Positions 45,061-56,538 of a stretch of DNA of 64,000 bases are shown here, piece by piece. This stretch comes from Hordeum vulgare subsp. vulgare (taxonomy: Eukaryota; Streptophyta; Magnoliopsida; Poales; Poaceae): the NCBI RefSeq assembly GCF_904849725.1, contig NC_058519.1, forward strand, positions 539,098,316 through 539,162,315, written 5' to 3'. The first letter of the stretch is position 1; each line of letters begins with the position of its first letter. The notes below the pieces were generated by a model. That model was not told where the DNA came from. It saw nothing but the letters and a program-made list of their open reading frames with translations, and searched no databases. Made by a program: the position numbers and the translations under genes.

Positions 45061-45406
45061 CATAGTTATGAGTTAGGTCACATAGTTATGTTAATTATAA
45101 AAACATCATATTTGTGTTGATCGTGTTAATTTCAATGTGCAGTTGTTCGACGACCTCCACGTGCATTGGACGAGCTCCGCCCTTGCGTTTGTTGGTGAGC
45201 ACAAATGACTTCTCCTCCTACCCCCTTAATTTGCTTTGTCCCGGTCTTCGTGCCGATGAAACTTGCTAGCTATAGGTTTCTTCAATCCTGAGTATGCGTG
45301 GCCAGTATGCGTCTCCTGTTTGAAAGGGCGACATCTATAAATATGCATTTCTTTGCATATTGATAACCGTCATCCTTTCGAATTGTCCAACATTATCCAT
45401 GGACAG
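45061..45406 (+). other. Conserved 5' leader of CACTA #2 transposase
   Basis: This is nearly identical to 16196-16552, including the possible short untranslated exon bounded by TTTCAATGTGCAG and GTTGGTGAGC. A short upstream frame starts at the ATG at about 45399 and runs into the fold-back. Confidence 0.5.
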
Positions 45407-45621
45407 CCCGAGTATGTGTAGATTGGGTTCGTTTTCCCGTATGTTGTGCTCTCGATCCGATGCAGAATTTCGTCAGTGCCTCCCTGTTGTTCTCCAGGTA
45501 CACATCCTCTCTGCTTATTGCCGAGACGTGTATCAGGAGAACAGCGGGGAGGTGCTGCCGAAATTCTGCATGCATCTGGAGCAGAGCAAGGGAAAACAAA
45601 CCCAATCTACACATACTCGGG
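45407..45621. repeat. 215-bp near-perfect fold-back upstream of TNPD
   Basis: The arms are about 45407-45505 and 45520-45621. The outer 32 bases of each arm (starting CCCGAGTATGTGTAGATT) pair at 31 of 32 positions. An inner stem (GATGCAGAATTTCG... with CGAAATTCTGCATGC...) pairs with few mismatches, and the loop is short. It lies about 137 bp upstream of the TNPD start, in an untranslated exon or intron. The same structure is present in CACTA #1. A small-RNA hairpin or a regulator of transposase expression is possible but unproven. Confidence 0.9.
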
Positions 45622-45757
45622 TGGGATTAGGACCTATCTTTACCTATTAGCGTGTAGGTTGCATGGACGTAATAAAACTGACAAACTTTATTAGTGTATG
45701 AATATAGATGATGAATTATATATTTATTTCTTATGCCCCCATACGTAGCTACGCAAC

Positions 45758-46162
45758 ATGAGTGATCGTGCTTGGATGTACACTGCTCATCCTAGTCAGA
45801 AAGATAAATGACCCATGAATGGTTAACAAAAACCAGGGGGTTTGTGAGAGCCGCATTTGCAAATGGCCAGCAAAAAACATGGTGCCCTTGTCCCAACTGC
45901 GACAACTGGAAAAAGCAAATAGAGTTCGAAATGGATAAACACCTGCAGAAGTGGGGTTTTACGCCTAATTATACGGTGTGGACTTTCATGGTGAGTCTGA
46001 CCAACGTGCCAGAGCTGAGGTGATTCGTCGTCGCACCGATGAGCATGGTACCGGGATTGAAGACTTGGTGCAAGACTTTGATGATGCTCGGGATTCGGAC
46101 GATGAGATGGAGGAATCTGCAAAGGCCTTCTATGAAATGTTGGAGTCTTCAAAACTTCCTCT
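45758..46162 (+). pseudogene. TNPD N-terminal part, CACTA #2 (left of gypsy #2)
   Basis: The same start as in CACTA #1 (MSDRAWMYTAHPSQK, ATG at 45758) is followed by an insertion that brings TGA at about 45809. The frame is then regained for AAFANGQQKTWCPCPNCDNW, with a one-base loss near 45985 and another shift into DDEMEESAKAFYEMLESSK. The gypsy #2 insertion follows at 46163. The breaks are at other positions than in CACTA #1. The TNPD coding sequence resumes at 53165. Confidence 0.88.
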
Positions 46163-47880
46163 TGATGTCTACTACACAACCTTCTCCTTGTAGACGCTTG
46201 TAGACGTTGTTGGGCCTCCAAGTGCAGAAGATTGTAGGACAGTAGCAATTTTCCCTCAAGTGGGTGACCTAAGGTTTATCAATCCGCGGGAGGCGTACGA
46301 TGAAGATGGTCTCTCTCAAGCAACCCTGCAACCAAATAACAAAGAGTCTCTTGTGTCCCCAACACACCTAATACAATGGTAAGTTGTATAGGTGCAATAG
46401 TTCGGCGAAGAGATGGTGAAACAAGTGCAATATGGATGGTAGATATAGGTTTTTGTAATATGAAATTACAAAAACAGCAAGGTAATAAATGGTAAAAGTG
46501 AGCACGAACGGTATTGCAATGCGTGGAAACAAGGCCTAGGGTTCATACTTTCACTAGTGAAGTTCTCTCAACAATGATAACATAATTGGATCATATAACT
46601 AGCCCTTAACATGCAACAAAGAGTCACTCCAAAGTCACTAATAGCGGGGAACAAACGAAGAGATTATTGTCGGGTACGAAACCACCACAAAGTTATTCTT
46701 TCTGATCGATCTATTCAAGAGTCTGTAGTAAAATAACACGAAGCTATTCTTTCCGTTTGATCCATCATAGAGTTCGTACTAGAATAACACCTTAAGATAC
46801 ATATAAACCAAGACCCTAATGTCACCTAGATACTCCATTGTCACCTCAAGTATCCGTGGGCATGATTATACGATATGCATCACATAATCTCAGAATCATC
46901 TATTCAACCAACACATAGAACTTCAAAGAGTACCCCAAAGTTTCTACCGGAGAGTCAAAACGTGTGCCAACCCCTATGCATAGGTTCCCAATGTCACGAA
47001 CCCGCAAGTTGATTACCAAAACATACATAGAGTACTCACATGAATCAAACGTGTGCCAACCCATATGCATAGGTTCCCAATGTCACGAACCCGCAAGTTG
47101 ATCACAGCAGATAAACACGTGCAAGACATACATCAAGTCTTCTCAAAGACTCAATCCGAAAAGATAACTCCAAAGGGGAAACTCAATTCATTACAAGAAG
47201 GGAGAGGGGGAAGAACATCATAAGATCCAACTATAGTAGCAAAGCCCACGGTACATCGAGATCAAGACATCTCAAGAATACGAGAGAGAGACAGATCAAA
47301 CACATAGCTACTGGTACATACCCTCAGCCCCGAGGGAGAACTACTCCCTCCTCGTCATGGAGATCGCCGGGATGATGAAGATGGCCAACGGAGATGGATT
47401 CCCCCTCCTACAGGGTGCCGGAACGGGCTCCAGATTGGTTTTTGGTGGCTACAGAGGCTTGCGGCGGCGGAACTCCCGATCTAGGTTTCTTTTTGCAGGT
47501 TTCTGAATTTATAGGAATTTATGGCGGTGGAATTACATCGGTTGGGCCCACGAGGAGGTCACAAGCCTGCCTTGCGCCACCTAGGGGGTGGTGGCGGCGT
47601 CAGGGCTTGTGACTCCCTCGTGGCTCTTCTGGCCTTCTTCCAAAGTTTCGGGGGTCTCTTTTTGTCCAAAAAGAATCATCGTAAAGTTTCATTCCATTTG
47701 GAATACGTCTGAAAATGGGCCAAAAACACGGAAAAAACAGAAACTGGCACTTGGCACTGAGTAAATAGGTTAGTCCCAAAAAAGATATAAAATAGGATAT
47801 TCATGCATATAAAACATCCAAAGTTGACAAGATAATAGCATGGAACCATCAAAAATTATAGATACGTTTGAGATGTATCA
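46163..47880 (-). repeat. Gypsy #2 LTR (3' in element orientation)
   Basis: This is a direct repeat of 51450-53159. It has a local 10-bp duplication (GTAGACGCTTGTAGACG) near 46190 that the other LTR lacks. Confidence 0.9.
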
Positions 47881-50568
47881 AGCATCCTCAAGCTTAACTC
47901 CTGCTCGTCCTTAAGTAGGGAAGTAATAAATAATGAATTTTTGATGCTTTCATGCTACCTAGCTTAGATGTCCTTTGTAACTCCTCTTATGTGACATGAA
48001 TGTTCAGATCCGTTAGATTCAAAACAATAGTTTGCTATTGATGTGGAGACAATAATACTTCAAGCAAACTAGCAAGGTAATCATGAACTTTCAAAATAAC
48101 AAGGCCAAAAGAAAGTTATCCCTACAAAATCATATAGTCTGACTATGCTCTATCATCCTTGCACAACAAATTCAAATCATGCACAACCCCGGTATTGGCC
48201 AAGTAATTGTTTTCACACCTTTACTTTCTCAAACCTTTTCGACTCTCACGCAATACATGAGTGTGAGCCATGGTTTTAGCACTATAAGTGGAATGGAGTG
48301 TGGTGGAGGTTGCAAGGCAAACAAGGAGAAGATGGTCACATTAACTAGGCGTATCAATAAGCTGTGGAGATGCTCATCAATAGATATCAATGTGAATGAG
48401 TAGGGATTGCCATACAAATAATGCACCAGAGCTAAGAGTATGTGAAAGCTCTTAAAGAAAACTAGTGGGTGTGCATCCAACTTGCTTGCTCAAGAAGACC
48501 TAAGGCAATTTTGAGGAAGCCTATCATTGGAATATGCAAGCCAAGTTATAAAATGAAAATTTCCCACTAGCTATATGGTGGTGACAAAACGAGAGACTCT
48601 CAATCATGAAGATCATGGTGCTTAATAAGCACAAGTGTGGAAGGATAGTAGCATTGTCCCTTCTCTCTTTTTCTCTCATTTTTTTGTGGGCTCTTTGGCC
48701 TCTTTTTTTGGTGGGCATCTTTGGCCTCTTTTTGTAAATGGGCTTCGCTGGCCTCTTTTATTTCCTCACATAGGACAATTCTCCATCAATGATGATCATC
48801 ACACTTACAACTCAAAAGTTAGAGCAATGATGACTCTATATGGAATGCCTTCGGTAGTGTACCGTGACAATGATCTAGCATGGCATAGACATTAATGGAA
48901 ACATCCTGCTAGCTATCTTACGATCATGCAATGGCAATGTAGACGTGGGGGCACATGTGATGGTGGTAGTTGCATGGCAATATATCTCGAAATGACTTTG
49001 AAAAAGCCATAATAGGTAGGTATGGTGGCTGTTTTGAGGGAGGCTAATGGTGGGTTTTGTGCACCGACGAAAGTTGCACGGCACTAAGAAGATAGTGATG
49101 GTGGAAGGTGAAAGTGCATCTAAACCATGGACTCAACATTAGTCATGAACAACTCATATACTTGTTGCAAAAGTTTTATTAGTAATCGAAACAAAGCATT
49201 CAACGCATACTCCTAGGGGAAGGGTTGGTAGGTATAAACCATCGCGCGATCCCGACCGCCACGCAAAGGATGACAATCAAAAGACTAATCATGCTCAGAC
49301 TTCATCACATAGCGGTTTACCATACGTGCATGCTACGCGAATCACTAACTTCAACACAAGTATTTCTAGATCCACAACACCTTACTAGCATGACTTAAAT
49401 ATTACCAAAACCACAACTCAAAACTAATTGAGATGAATCAAACTTCTCTAACTATTCAATGCACATGAAGGTGGAAGTTTTCGTATCCCTTTGGATAACT
49501 ACCCCTTTTGAGACTACTTTCAAAGCATAGATCAACTACCAAGCCATGCACCGCTGCGCTCTAAAAGATATAAGTGAAGCACATAGAGCAAAAGTATCTA
49601 GCTCAAAAGATATAAGTGAAGCACATGTGAGCTAAATTGTCTACCAAAGGATATAAGTGAAGCTCAACAAAATCACGGTGAGTGCATGTCTCTATCTCTA
49701 GGTGTGCAGCAAGGATGATTGTGACACAACAAAAATAAAAGACTCCTACGATACAAGATGCTCCAAGCAAAAACACATAACATGTGGTGAATAAAATATA
49801 GCCCCAAGTAACGTTACCGATGGATTGAAGACGAGAGAGGGGATGCCTTCCCGGGGCATCCCCAAGCTTAGGCTTTTAAGGCATCCTTGAATCTCTTGGG
49901 GTGCCTTGGGCATCCCCAAGCTTGAGCTCTTGCCACTCTTTATCTCTTTGTCCATAAGAACTTCACCCAAAACTTGAAAACTTCACAACACGAAACTTAA
50001 ACAGAAACTCGTGATAACATTAGTATGAGAAAGCAAACCAACACTTCCTTAGGTACTGTAGCAAACTTAAATTATACTTATGCTGATGTTGGGTTACTGT
50101 ATTTTCAATCTTCCATGGCTAATACCCCCCGATACTATCCATAGTTTCATCAAAATAAGCAACCAACACAACAAAAACAGAATTTGTTAGCAGCAGACCA
50201 GTCTGTAGCAATCTGTATATTTCGTATACTTCTGGTACTTCAAAAATTCTGAAACATTACGACAGTCTGAAGAAATTGCGTAGCAATCAGACGCAAAAAG
50301 AATCAACTCAAAATTTCTTACAGAAAAAATGAAAATTCTTTTCGTCTTTTCCAGCATGACCAAACGATCATCCCCAAGACTAATCATAACGGTTTTTCTT
50401 GGCACAAACGCAAAAAGAAACACAAAAAACACAATCATAACAGAATTATGATGGTGTGGAGAAAACAAAACAGGAAGCAAAAAAGCAAAGAAAAATTTAT
50501 TCATTGGGTTGCCTCCCAACAAGCGCTATCGTTTAACGCCCTTAGCTATGCATTGATTTCAATGATGC
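47881..50568 (-). other. Gypsy #2 interior, noncoding
   Basis: A purine-rich tract (GCTTGAGGATGCT on the minus strand) adjoins the LTR at 47881-47895. Similar CCCCAAGCTT phrases recur near 49860 and 49915. A short direct repeat (AAAAGATATAAGTGAAGCACA) lies near 49560-49630. No protein family is recognised. Confidence 0.6.
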
Positions 50569-51340
50569 TCACATTAAAGGTAAGGATTGAAACACAACGA
50601 GAGCATCATGGAGCAAATGGCTAGCACATTTAAGTATAACCCACTTCCTATGCATAGGGATTTTGTGATCAAACAATTTATTGGAGCAAGAATCAACTAG
50701 CATAGGATGGCAAAACAAGCATCGCTTCAAAAATTTCAAAATATGGAGAGGAAGCTTGATACTATTGCAATAAGTAGAAGCATATGATCCTCTCTCATAG
50801 TAATTTTTAGTAGCATCATGAATGAATTCAACAATATAACCAGAACCTAAAGCATTCTTTTTATGATCTACAAGCATAGAAATTTTACTACTCTCCACAT
50901 AAGGAAATCTATTCTCAAGAGTAGTACTGGGAGTATCGTAAAAGACTTGAGCACTACAAGCAAGGTTTAGCAAAGGGGTTTTCGAAAGTATGACAAGTTT
51001 TATCATCCCTCTTCTTCAAAGCATAAGTATCCTCACAATAATCATCATAGATAGGGGGCATGCTTTCATCAAAATGATTTTGATCATTCAAAATGGAAGA
51101 ACTAACAAGATCATCTTCATCAAATATAGCATCCCCAAGCTTGTGGCTTTGCATATCGTTAGCATCATGGGTATTCATAGAATTCATGCTAACAACATTG
51201 CAATCATGCTCATCATTCACATATTCTATGCCAAGCATTCTATGTAATTCTTCTTTCAGCACTTGAGCACAATTTTCCTTCCCATCATGCTCACGAAAGA
51301 CATTGAAAAGATGGAGCATATGAGGCATCCTCAATTCCAT
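50569..51340 (-). pseudogene. Gypsy #2 internal reading frames, unknown protein
   Basis: Two overlapping minus-strand frames lie just inside the PBS. 51340-50954 (128 codons, MELRMPHMLHLFNVFREHDG) is rich in His, Asn and Asp. 51006-50569 (145 codons) contains LILKFLKRCLFCHPMLVDS-like text. Together they look like one protein split by a frameshift in the 50954-51006 overlap. Similar proteins recur in non-autonomous Triticeae gypsy elements as far as I remember, but no gag, protease or polymerase motif is visible and I assign no function. Confidence 0.45.
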
Positions 51341-51421
51341 TTTTTTTTAGTTTTCAGCGAAAGAACAAGAAACAAAAAGATTCGGTTGCAAGATCTAAAG
51401 ATATACCTTCAAGCGCTAACC

Positions 51422-51439
51422 TCCCCGGCAACGGCGCCA
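51422..51439 (-). promoter_or_regulatory. Primer binding site of gypsy #2
   Basis: TGGCGCCGTTGCCGGGGA on the minus strand, about 10 bases from the LTR edge, fits aspartate tRNA priming as in Athila-type elements. Confidence 0.85.
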
Positions 51440-51449
51440 GAAAAGAGCT

Positions 51450-53159
51450 TGATGTCTACTACGCAACCTTCTCCTTGTAGACGTTGTTGGGCCTCCAAGT
51501 GCAGAGGGTTGTAGGACAGTAGCAATTTTCCCTCAAGTGTGTGACCTAAGGTTTATCAATCCGCGGGAGGCGTAGGATGAAGATGGTCTCTCTCAAGCAA
51601 CCCTGCAACCAAATAACAAAGAGTCTCTTGTGTCGCGAACACACCTAATACAATGGTAAGTTGTATAGGTGCACTAGTTCAGCGAAGAGATGGTGAAACA
51701 AGTGCAATATGGACGGTAGGTATAGGTTTTTTGTAATCTGAAATTACAAAAACAGCAAGTTAACAAATGGTAAAAGTGAGCACAAACGGTATTGCAATGC
51801 GTGGAAACAAGGCCTAGGGTTCATACTTTCACTAGTGAAGTTCTCTCAACAATGATAACATAATTGGATCATATAACTAGCCCTCAACATGAAACAAAGA
51901 GTCACTTCAAAGTCACTAATAGCGGGGAACAAACGAAGAGATTATTGTCGGGTATGAAACCACCACAAAGTTATTCTTTCTGATCGATCTATTCAAGAGT
52001 CCATAGTAAAATAACACGAAGCTATTCTTTCCGTTCGATCCATCATAGAGTTCATACTAGAATAACACCTTAAGATACATATCAACCAAGACCCTAATGT
52101 CACCTAGATACTCCATTGTCACCTCAAGTATCCGTGGGCATGATTATACGATATGCATCACATAATCTCAGAATCATCTATTCAACCAACACATAGAACT
52201 TCAAAGAGTGCCCCAAAGTTTCTACCGGAGAGTCAAAACGTGTGCCAACCCCTATGCATAGGTTCCCAATGTCACGAACCCGCAAGTTGATCACCAAAAC
52301 ATACATTGAGTACTCACATGAATCAAACGTGTGCCAACCCATATGCATAGGTTCCCAATTTCATGAACCCGCAAGTTGATCACAGCAGATAGACACATGC
52401 AAGACATACATCAAGTGTTCTCAAAGACTCAATCCAAAAAGATAACTCCAAAGGAGAAAGTCAATTCATTACAAGAAGGGAGAGGGGGAAAAACATCATA
52501 AGATCCAACTATAGTAGCAAAGCCCACGGTACATCGAGATCAAGACATCTCAAGAACACGAGAGAGAGAGAGATCAAACACATAGCTACTGGTACATACC
52601 CTCAGCCCCGAGGGAGAACTACTCCCTCCTCGTCATGGAGATCGCCGGGATGATGAAGATGGCCAACGGAGATGGATTCCCCCTCCGGCAGGGTGCCAGA
52701 ACGGGCTCCAGATTGGTTTTTGGTGGCTAAAGAGGCTTGCGGCGGCGGAACTCCCGATCTAGGTTTCTTTTTGGAGGTTTCTGAATTTATAGGAATTTAT
52801 GGCGGTGGAATTACATCGGTTGGGCCCACGAGGAGGTCACAAGCCTGCCCTGCGCCACCTAGGGGGGTGGTGGAGGCGTCAGGGCTTGTGACTCCCTCGT
52901 GGCTCTTCTGGCCTTCTTCCAAAGCTTCGGGGGTCTCTTTTGGTCCCAAAAAAATCATCGTAAAGTTTCATTCCATTTGGACTCCGTCTGAAAATGGGCC
53001 AAAAACACAGAAAAAACAGAAACTGGCACTTGGCACTGAGTTAATAGGTTAGTCCCAAAAAATATATAAAATAGCATATTCATGCATATAAAACATCCAA
53101 AGTTGACAAGATAATAGCATGAAACCATAAAAAATTATAGATACGTTTGAGACGTATCA
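51450..53159 (-). repeat. Gypsy #2 LTR (5' in element orientation)
   Basis: It is 1710 bp and matches the other LTR closely with scattered substitutions. The PBS lies next to its left edge. The frame 52672-53052 plus is antisense and also appears, altered, in the other LTR; I do not call it a gene. Confidence 0.9.
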
Positions 53160-53164
53160 CGTCT

Positions 53165-56100
53165 CCACGAGCAGACTGAGCTTTGTCAGCTGGATGCCAT
53201 CGCGCAAGTAATGGATCTGAAGGCTCAATTCAACCTAGACAGAGAATGCTACGACGCGATGACGACGATATTTGTACGCTTTCTACCCAAAGGCCATGTA
53301 CTGCCTGCAAACCTGTACCAGTCAAAGAAAATTCTCCATGTACTTAAGATGCCCTATGAGAAGATACATGCCTGTGAGAATGGATGTGCCTTATTTAGGC
53401 TTGAGTATGCGGCCTTGAACTATTGCCCCATTTGCAATTCTTCCAGGTATATTGTGGTAGACAACGGTATGGGTGAGAAGAATCAGACCAAAATCCCCAT
53501 TAGTGTTCTTCGGTATCTGCCAATCGTACCAAGACTTCAACGTCTTTTCATGGTCGAAGAGACGGCCAGACAGATGACATGGCACAAATTGGGCAAAAGA
53601 ACCGAACTAGATGCGGATGGGAACAAGATGCTGGTACACACTTCAGATGGTTTTGTGTGGAGGCACTTCGATGCATTACATAAGCATAAATCGGAAGATC
53701 CAAGGCAACCTAGAGTTGCCATCAGCACGAATGGGTTCAATGTGTATGGTATGACGGCAGCACAATATAGTTTTTGGCTTGTATTTGTCATTCCACTAAA
53801 TTTTCCACCTGGAGAAATTATGAAAAGAAAGAACATTTTCCTGATGTTGATAATTCCAGGGCCCAACTATCCGGGGAAGAATATGAATGTGTACATGCAG
53901 CCGCTTAAGGATGAGTTACAAGAAGCCTGGGATAATGGGATCAAGACCTACGACGCGGCTACCAAAACAAATTTCAAAATGCATGTGTGGTACATGTACT
54001 GGACGCATGATTATCCGGCGTTTGCGCTATTCGCTGGCTGGTGTGTGCATGGAAGGTTCCCGTGCACCACATGCAAGGCAGCTCTTCAGTTCCGTTGGCT
54101 GCACGCTGGTCACAAGTATTCTTGCTTCGACATGCGTAGACAATTCCTGGATCCTGACCATAAGTTCAGAAAAGACAAGAAGAATTTCATCAAAGGTAGA
54201 GTTGTCAAAAACACTGCACCAGCTATGTTGACAGGCCAATAGACCTGGACTCACAAGTCAAAGGGTATAATACGGAACACGCCTGGACTCACAAGTCATG
54301 CTTATGGGATCTGCCTTACTTCAAAGACCTCGTTTGCCCACACAACATCGACGTGATGCACACTGAAAAAAATATTGCGGAGGCCATTTTTGGTACATTG
54401 TTCGGCATAGAGGGAAAGTCAAAAGATAATCCTAAGGCTAGAATCGACCTGGAGGCTCTATGTGATAGACCGTTGCAAAACTTGCGACAACGGAAAGGAA
54501 AGAAAAGCACAGCGAAGCCAAAAGCATGGTTCAATCTTGAAAGGCCAGCTATGAGGGAAATGCTATTGTCGGTGAAAATGCGGTTGATGTTCCCCGATGG
54601 GTATGCTGCAAATCTAAAGAGGGGAGCGAGTCTTGAGAAATTGAAAATATTTGGTCTCAAGAGTCATGATTGGCACATATGGATTGAGCGGGTAATGCCG
54701 GTGATGTTGCGTGGCTTTATCCCTGAGGATGAATGGCTAGTACTGGCATATCTGGGCTATTTCTTCTGTTCTCTTTGTGCGAAAGAACTATCGCCTGGCG
54801 TGCTAGATGAAATGGAAGAGTTGGCGGCGGAGTTGATCTGCAAATTAGAAAAGATCTTTCCACCGGGCTTCTTTAATCCAATGCAACATTTAATTTTGCA
54901 TCTCCCGACCAAGGCAAGAATGGGGGGCCCGTTCAAAATCGATGGTGCTACTCAACTGAGAGGATGCAGAAGACGCTTGGAGCTAAGTGTAGAAATAAAC
55001 GTAGAATTGAAGCATCGATGGCCGAGGCATTCATTACTGAGGAGGTAGCAAACTTCGTGACAGCACACTACAAAGACAAAAATCATCATTTGCATAACCC
55101 GAAGCCTCAGTACAATGATGGCGATCCAAAAAAAGTTCGATCCATCCTCAGACTATTCAAAGGTAAGCTCGCACCATCTGGTGCTTCGAAAGGGAAATCG
55201 TTGGATGTCGAAGAATGGCAGACCATTTCATTGTATATCTTCACCAACCTAACAGAAGTGCAGCCGTAAATCGAGTAAGTTCTCGGTAAATTATTGTTCC
55301 GCAACTTCTAATTGCTTTGAACTACTCGTATTCCCGGATATTTGATATAGTCGATACGTCGCCAAATTCTCGGATGGAGCGGTCATCGAAAAGGATTCCG
55401 TCGAAGAGTATGAGCTTCTTGCAAAGCATGCAGGCGACTATCCCAGTTTCATCTCTAGGTTCAAACAAAGGATAATTAATTACCATTAAGGGTCCATTTG
55501 ATTTCTTGGTCTAATTTGCGGCTATTGCATCCATTCTTTCGTATTAAACTTGTAGGCTGATGCAGAGTCTATGGACGCCGAGTTGAGACAAGTTGCTAAT
55601 GGTTTTGACTATAAGGTCCGTTCATTTGACAAATACAACATCAATGGGTATCACTTTCGTACCTTTGGCAAAGAGCTATCTATGCCCGACCTAAACACTA
55701 CACATTGTTCTGTCTCTGCTATCGGTGAAGGAGGCACCGAGTATTATGGAAGAGTTGAAGCAATTTATGAACTTCTATTCCATGGTGAAAACCCACCGAC
55801 CGTCGTAGTCTTCAAATGTTATTGGTTTGAGCCGAGGGAGACTAGAAGGACTCATGAACATATAGGACTAGTCGAAATCAACCAAAACACCCACTTAGAT
55901 GTTCCCGATGTCTATATTACGGCTCAACATGCGACACAAGTTTTCTATCTACCGTGGGCCTGCCAAACTGATCCAAATCTCAAAGGTTGGGATGTCGTTT
56001 ATGAAGTGCCACCACATTTTAGACCACCTACACTCGATGAAGAGGATTACGAACCTCATATGAAGGAGAATTCTTCCAAGAAACACGTATGTCCAAGAAA

Positions 56101-56353
56101 CGTTTCAAGAACCGCTCTACTTCACCCCAGCGACAGTGAATCTGTCTTAACCCCTGAGCCCGAACAGGAAGAGCTGGAAGAAGAAGAGGTTACTGCTGCG
56201 GATGACCTGTCACTTCTTAACCGATTACATAATGGTGGCCTTCCACATGTTCTTCCTGATAGTGATGATGCTGATGCATTTATTGATGATAGTGATGATC
56301 ATGATGCATTTATTGACCCCGAAGCATATATAGACGAGCACGATTGTTATTAG
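53165..56353 (+). pseudogene. TNPD main part, CACTA #2 (right of gypsy #2)
   Basis: The 343-codon frame 53211-54242 covers most of the Tnp2-type core without the two stops of CACTA #1 (FRWLHAGHKYSCFDMRRQF is intact here). At 54243-54281 about 50 bases are replaced by a 17-base copy of downstream sequence, which gives a TAG. The frame 54353-55048 continues the core (NIAEAIFGTLFGIEGKSKDN), then shifts at a G/C run near 54928 into 54964-55274. TAA at 55267-55269 precedes intron 55275-55350. The next donor is AT instead of GT (55472). The last exon, 55556-56353, holds the DUF4216-like segment and acidic tail; a short deletion near 56060 removes part of the linker. It is a non-functional relic. 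Confidence 0.9.
54244..54298 (+). repeat. Templated filler at a deletion in TNPD
   Basis: CCTGGACTCACAAGTCA occurs at 54244-54260 and again at 54282-54298. In CACTA #1 only the second occurrence exists, and the first is replaced by about 50 bp of coding sequence. Confidence 0.85.
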
Positions 56354-56538
56354 TTTATGTGAGGTATTCAACTATTATACTATATATAAATTTTGAGTTC
56401 ATGTTAGGTATTCAATTTTTATTAGTCATGTTGGTATTTATGACGATGATACACTTAAATTATATACATTTTATTACTCATGTTGGTATTTATGTTGTAC
56501 TAATTTCATTTACTCTTTGTCATGACAGGTGTTGAAAG

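Larger units (their letters stand above)
46163..53159 (-). mobile_element. Non-autonomous gypsy element #2 (Athila/Sabrina-like)
   Basis: The LTRs are at 46163-47880 and 51450-53159. In element orientation they start TGATACRTCTCAAACG and end ...GTAGACATCA. The flanks CCTCT (46158-46162) and CGTCT (53160-53164) are a target duplication with one mismatch; CACTA #1 shows the uninterrupted target at about 25924. The PBS (TGGCGCCGTTGCCGGGGA on the minus strand, 51422-51439) is of the Asp-tRNA type seen in Athila-lineage elements, to which Sabrina belongs. The 3.6-kb interior has no protease, RT or integrase. The family name is from memory. Confidence 0.88.

Noticed and set aside
52672..53052. 126-codon plus frame in the gypsy #2 LTR
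   Set aside because: It is antisense to the element, and the matching frame in the other LTR (47394-47612) is truncated.
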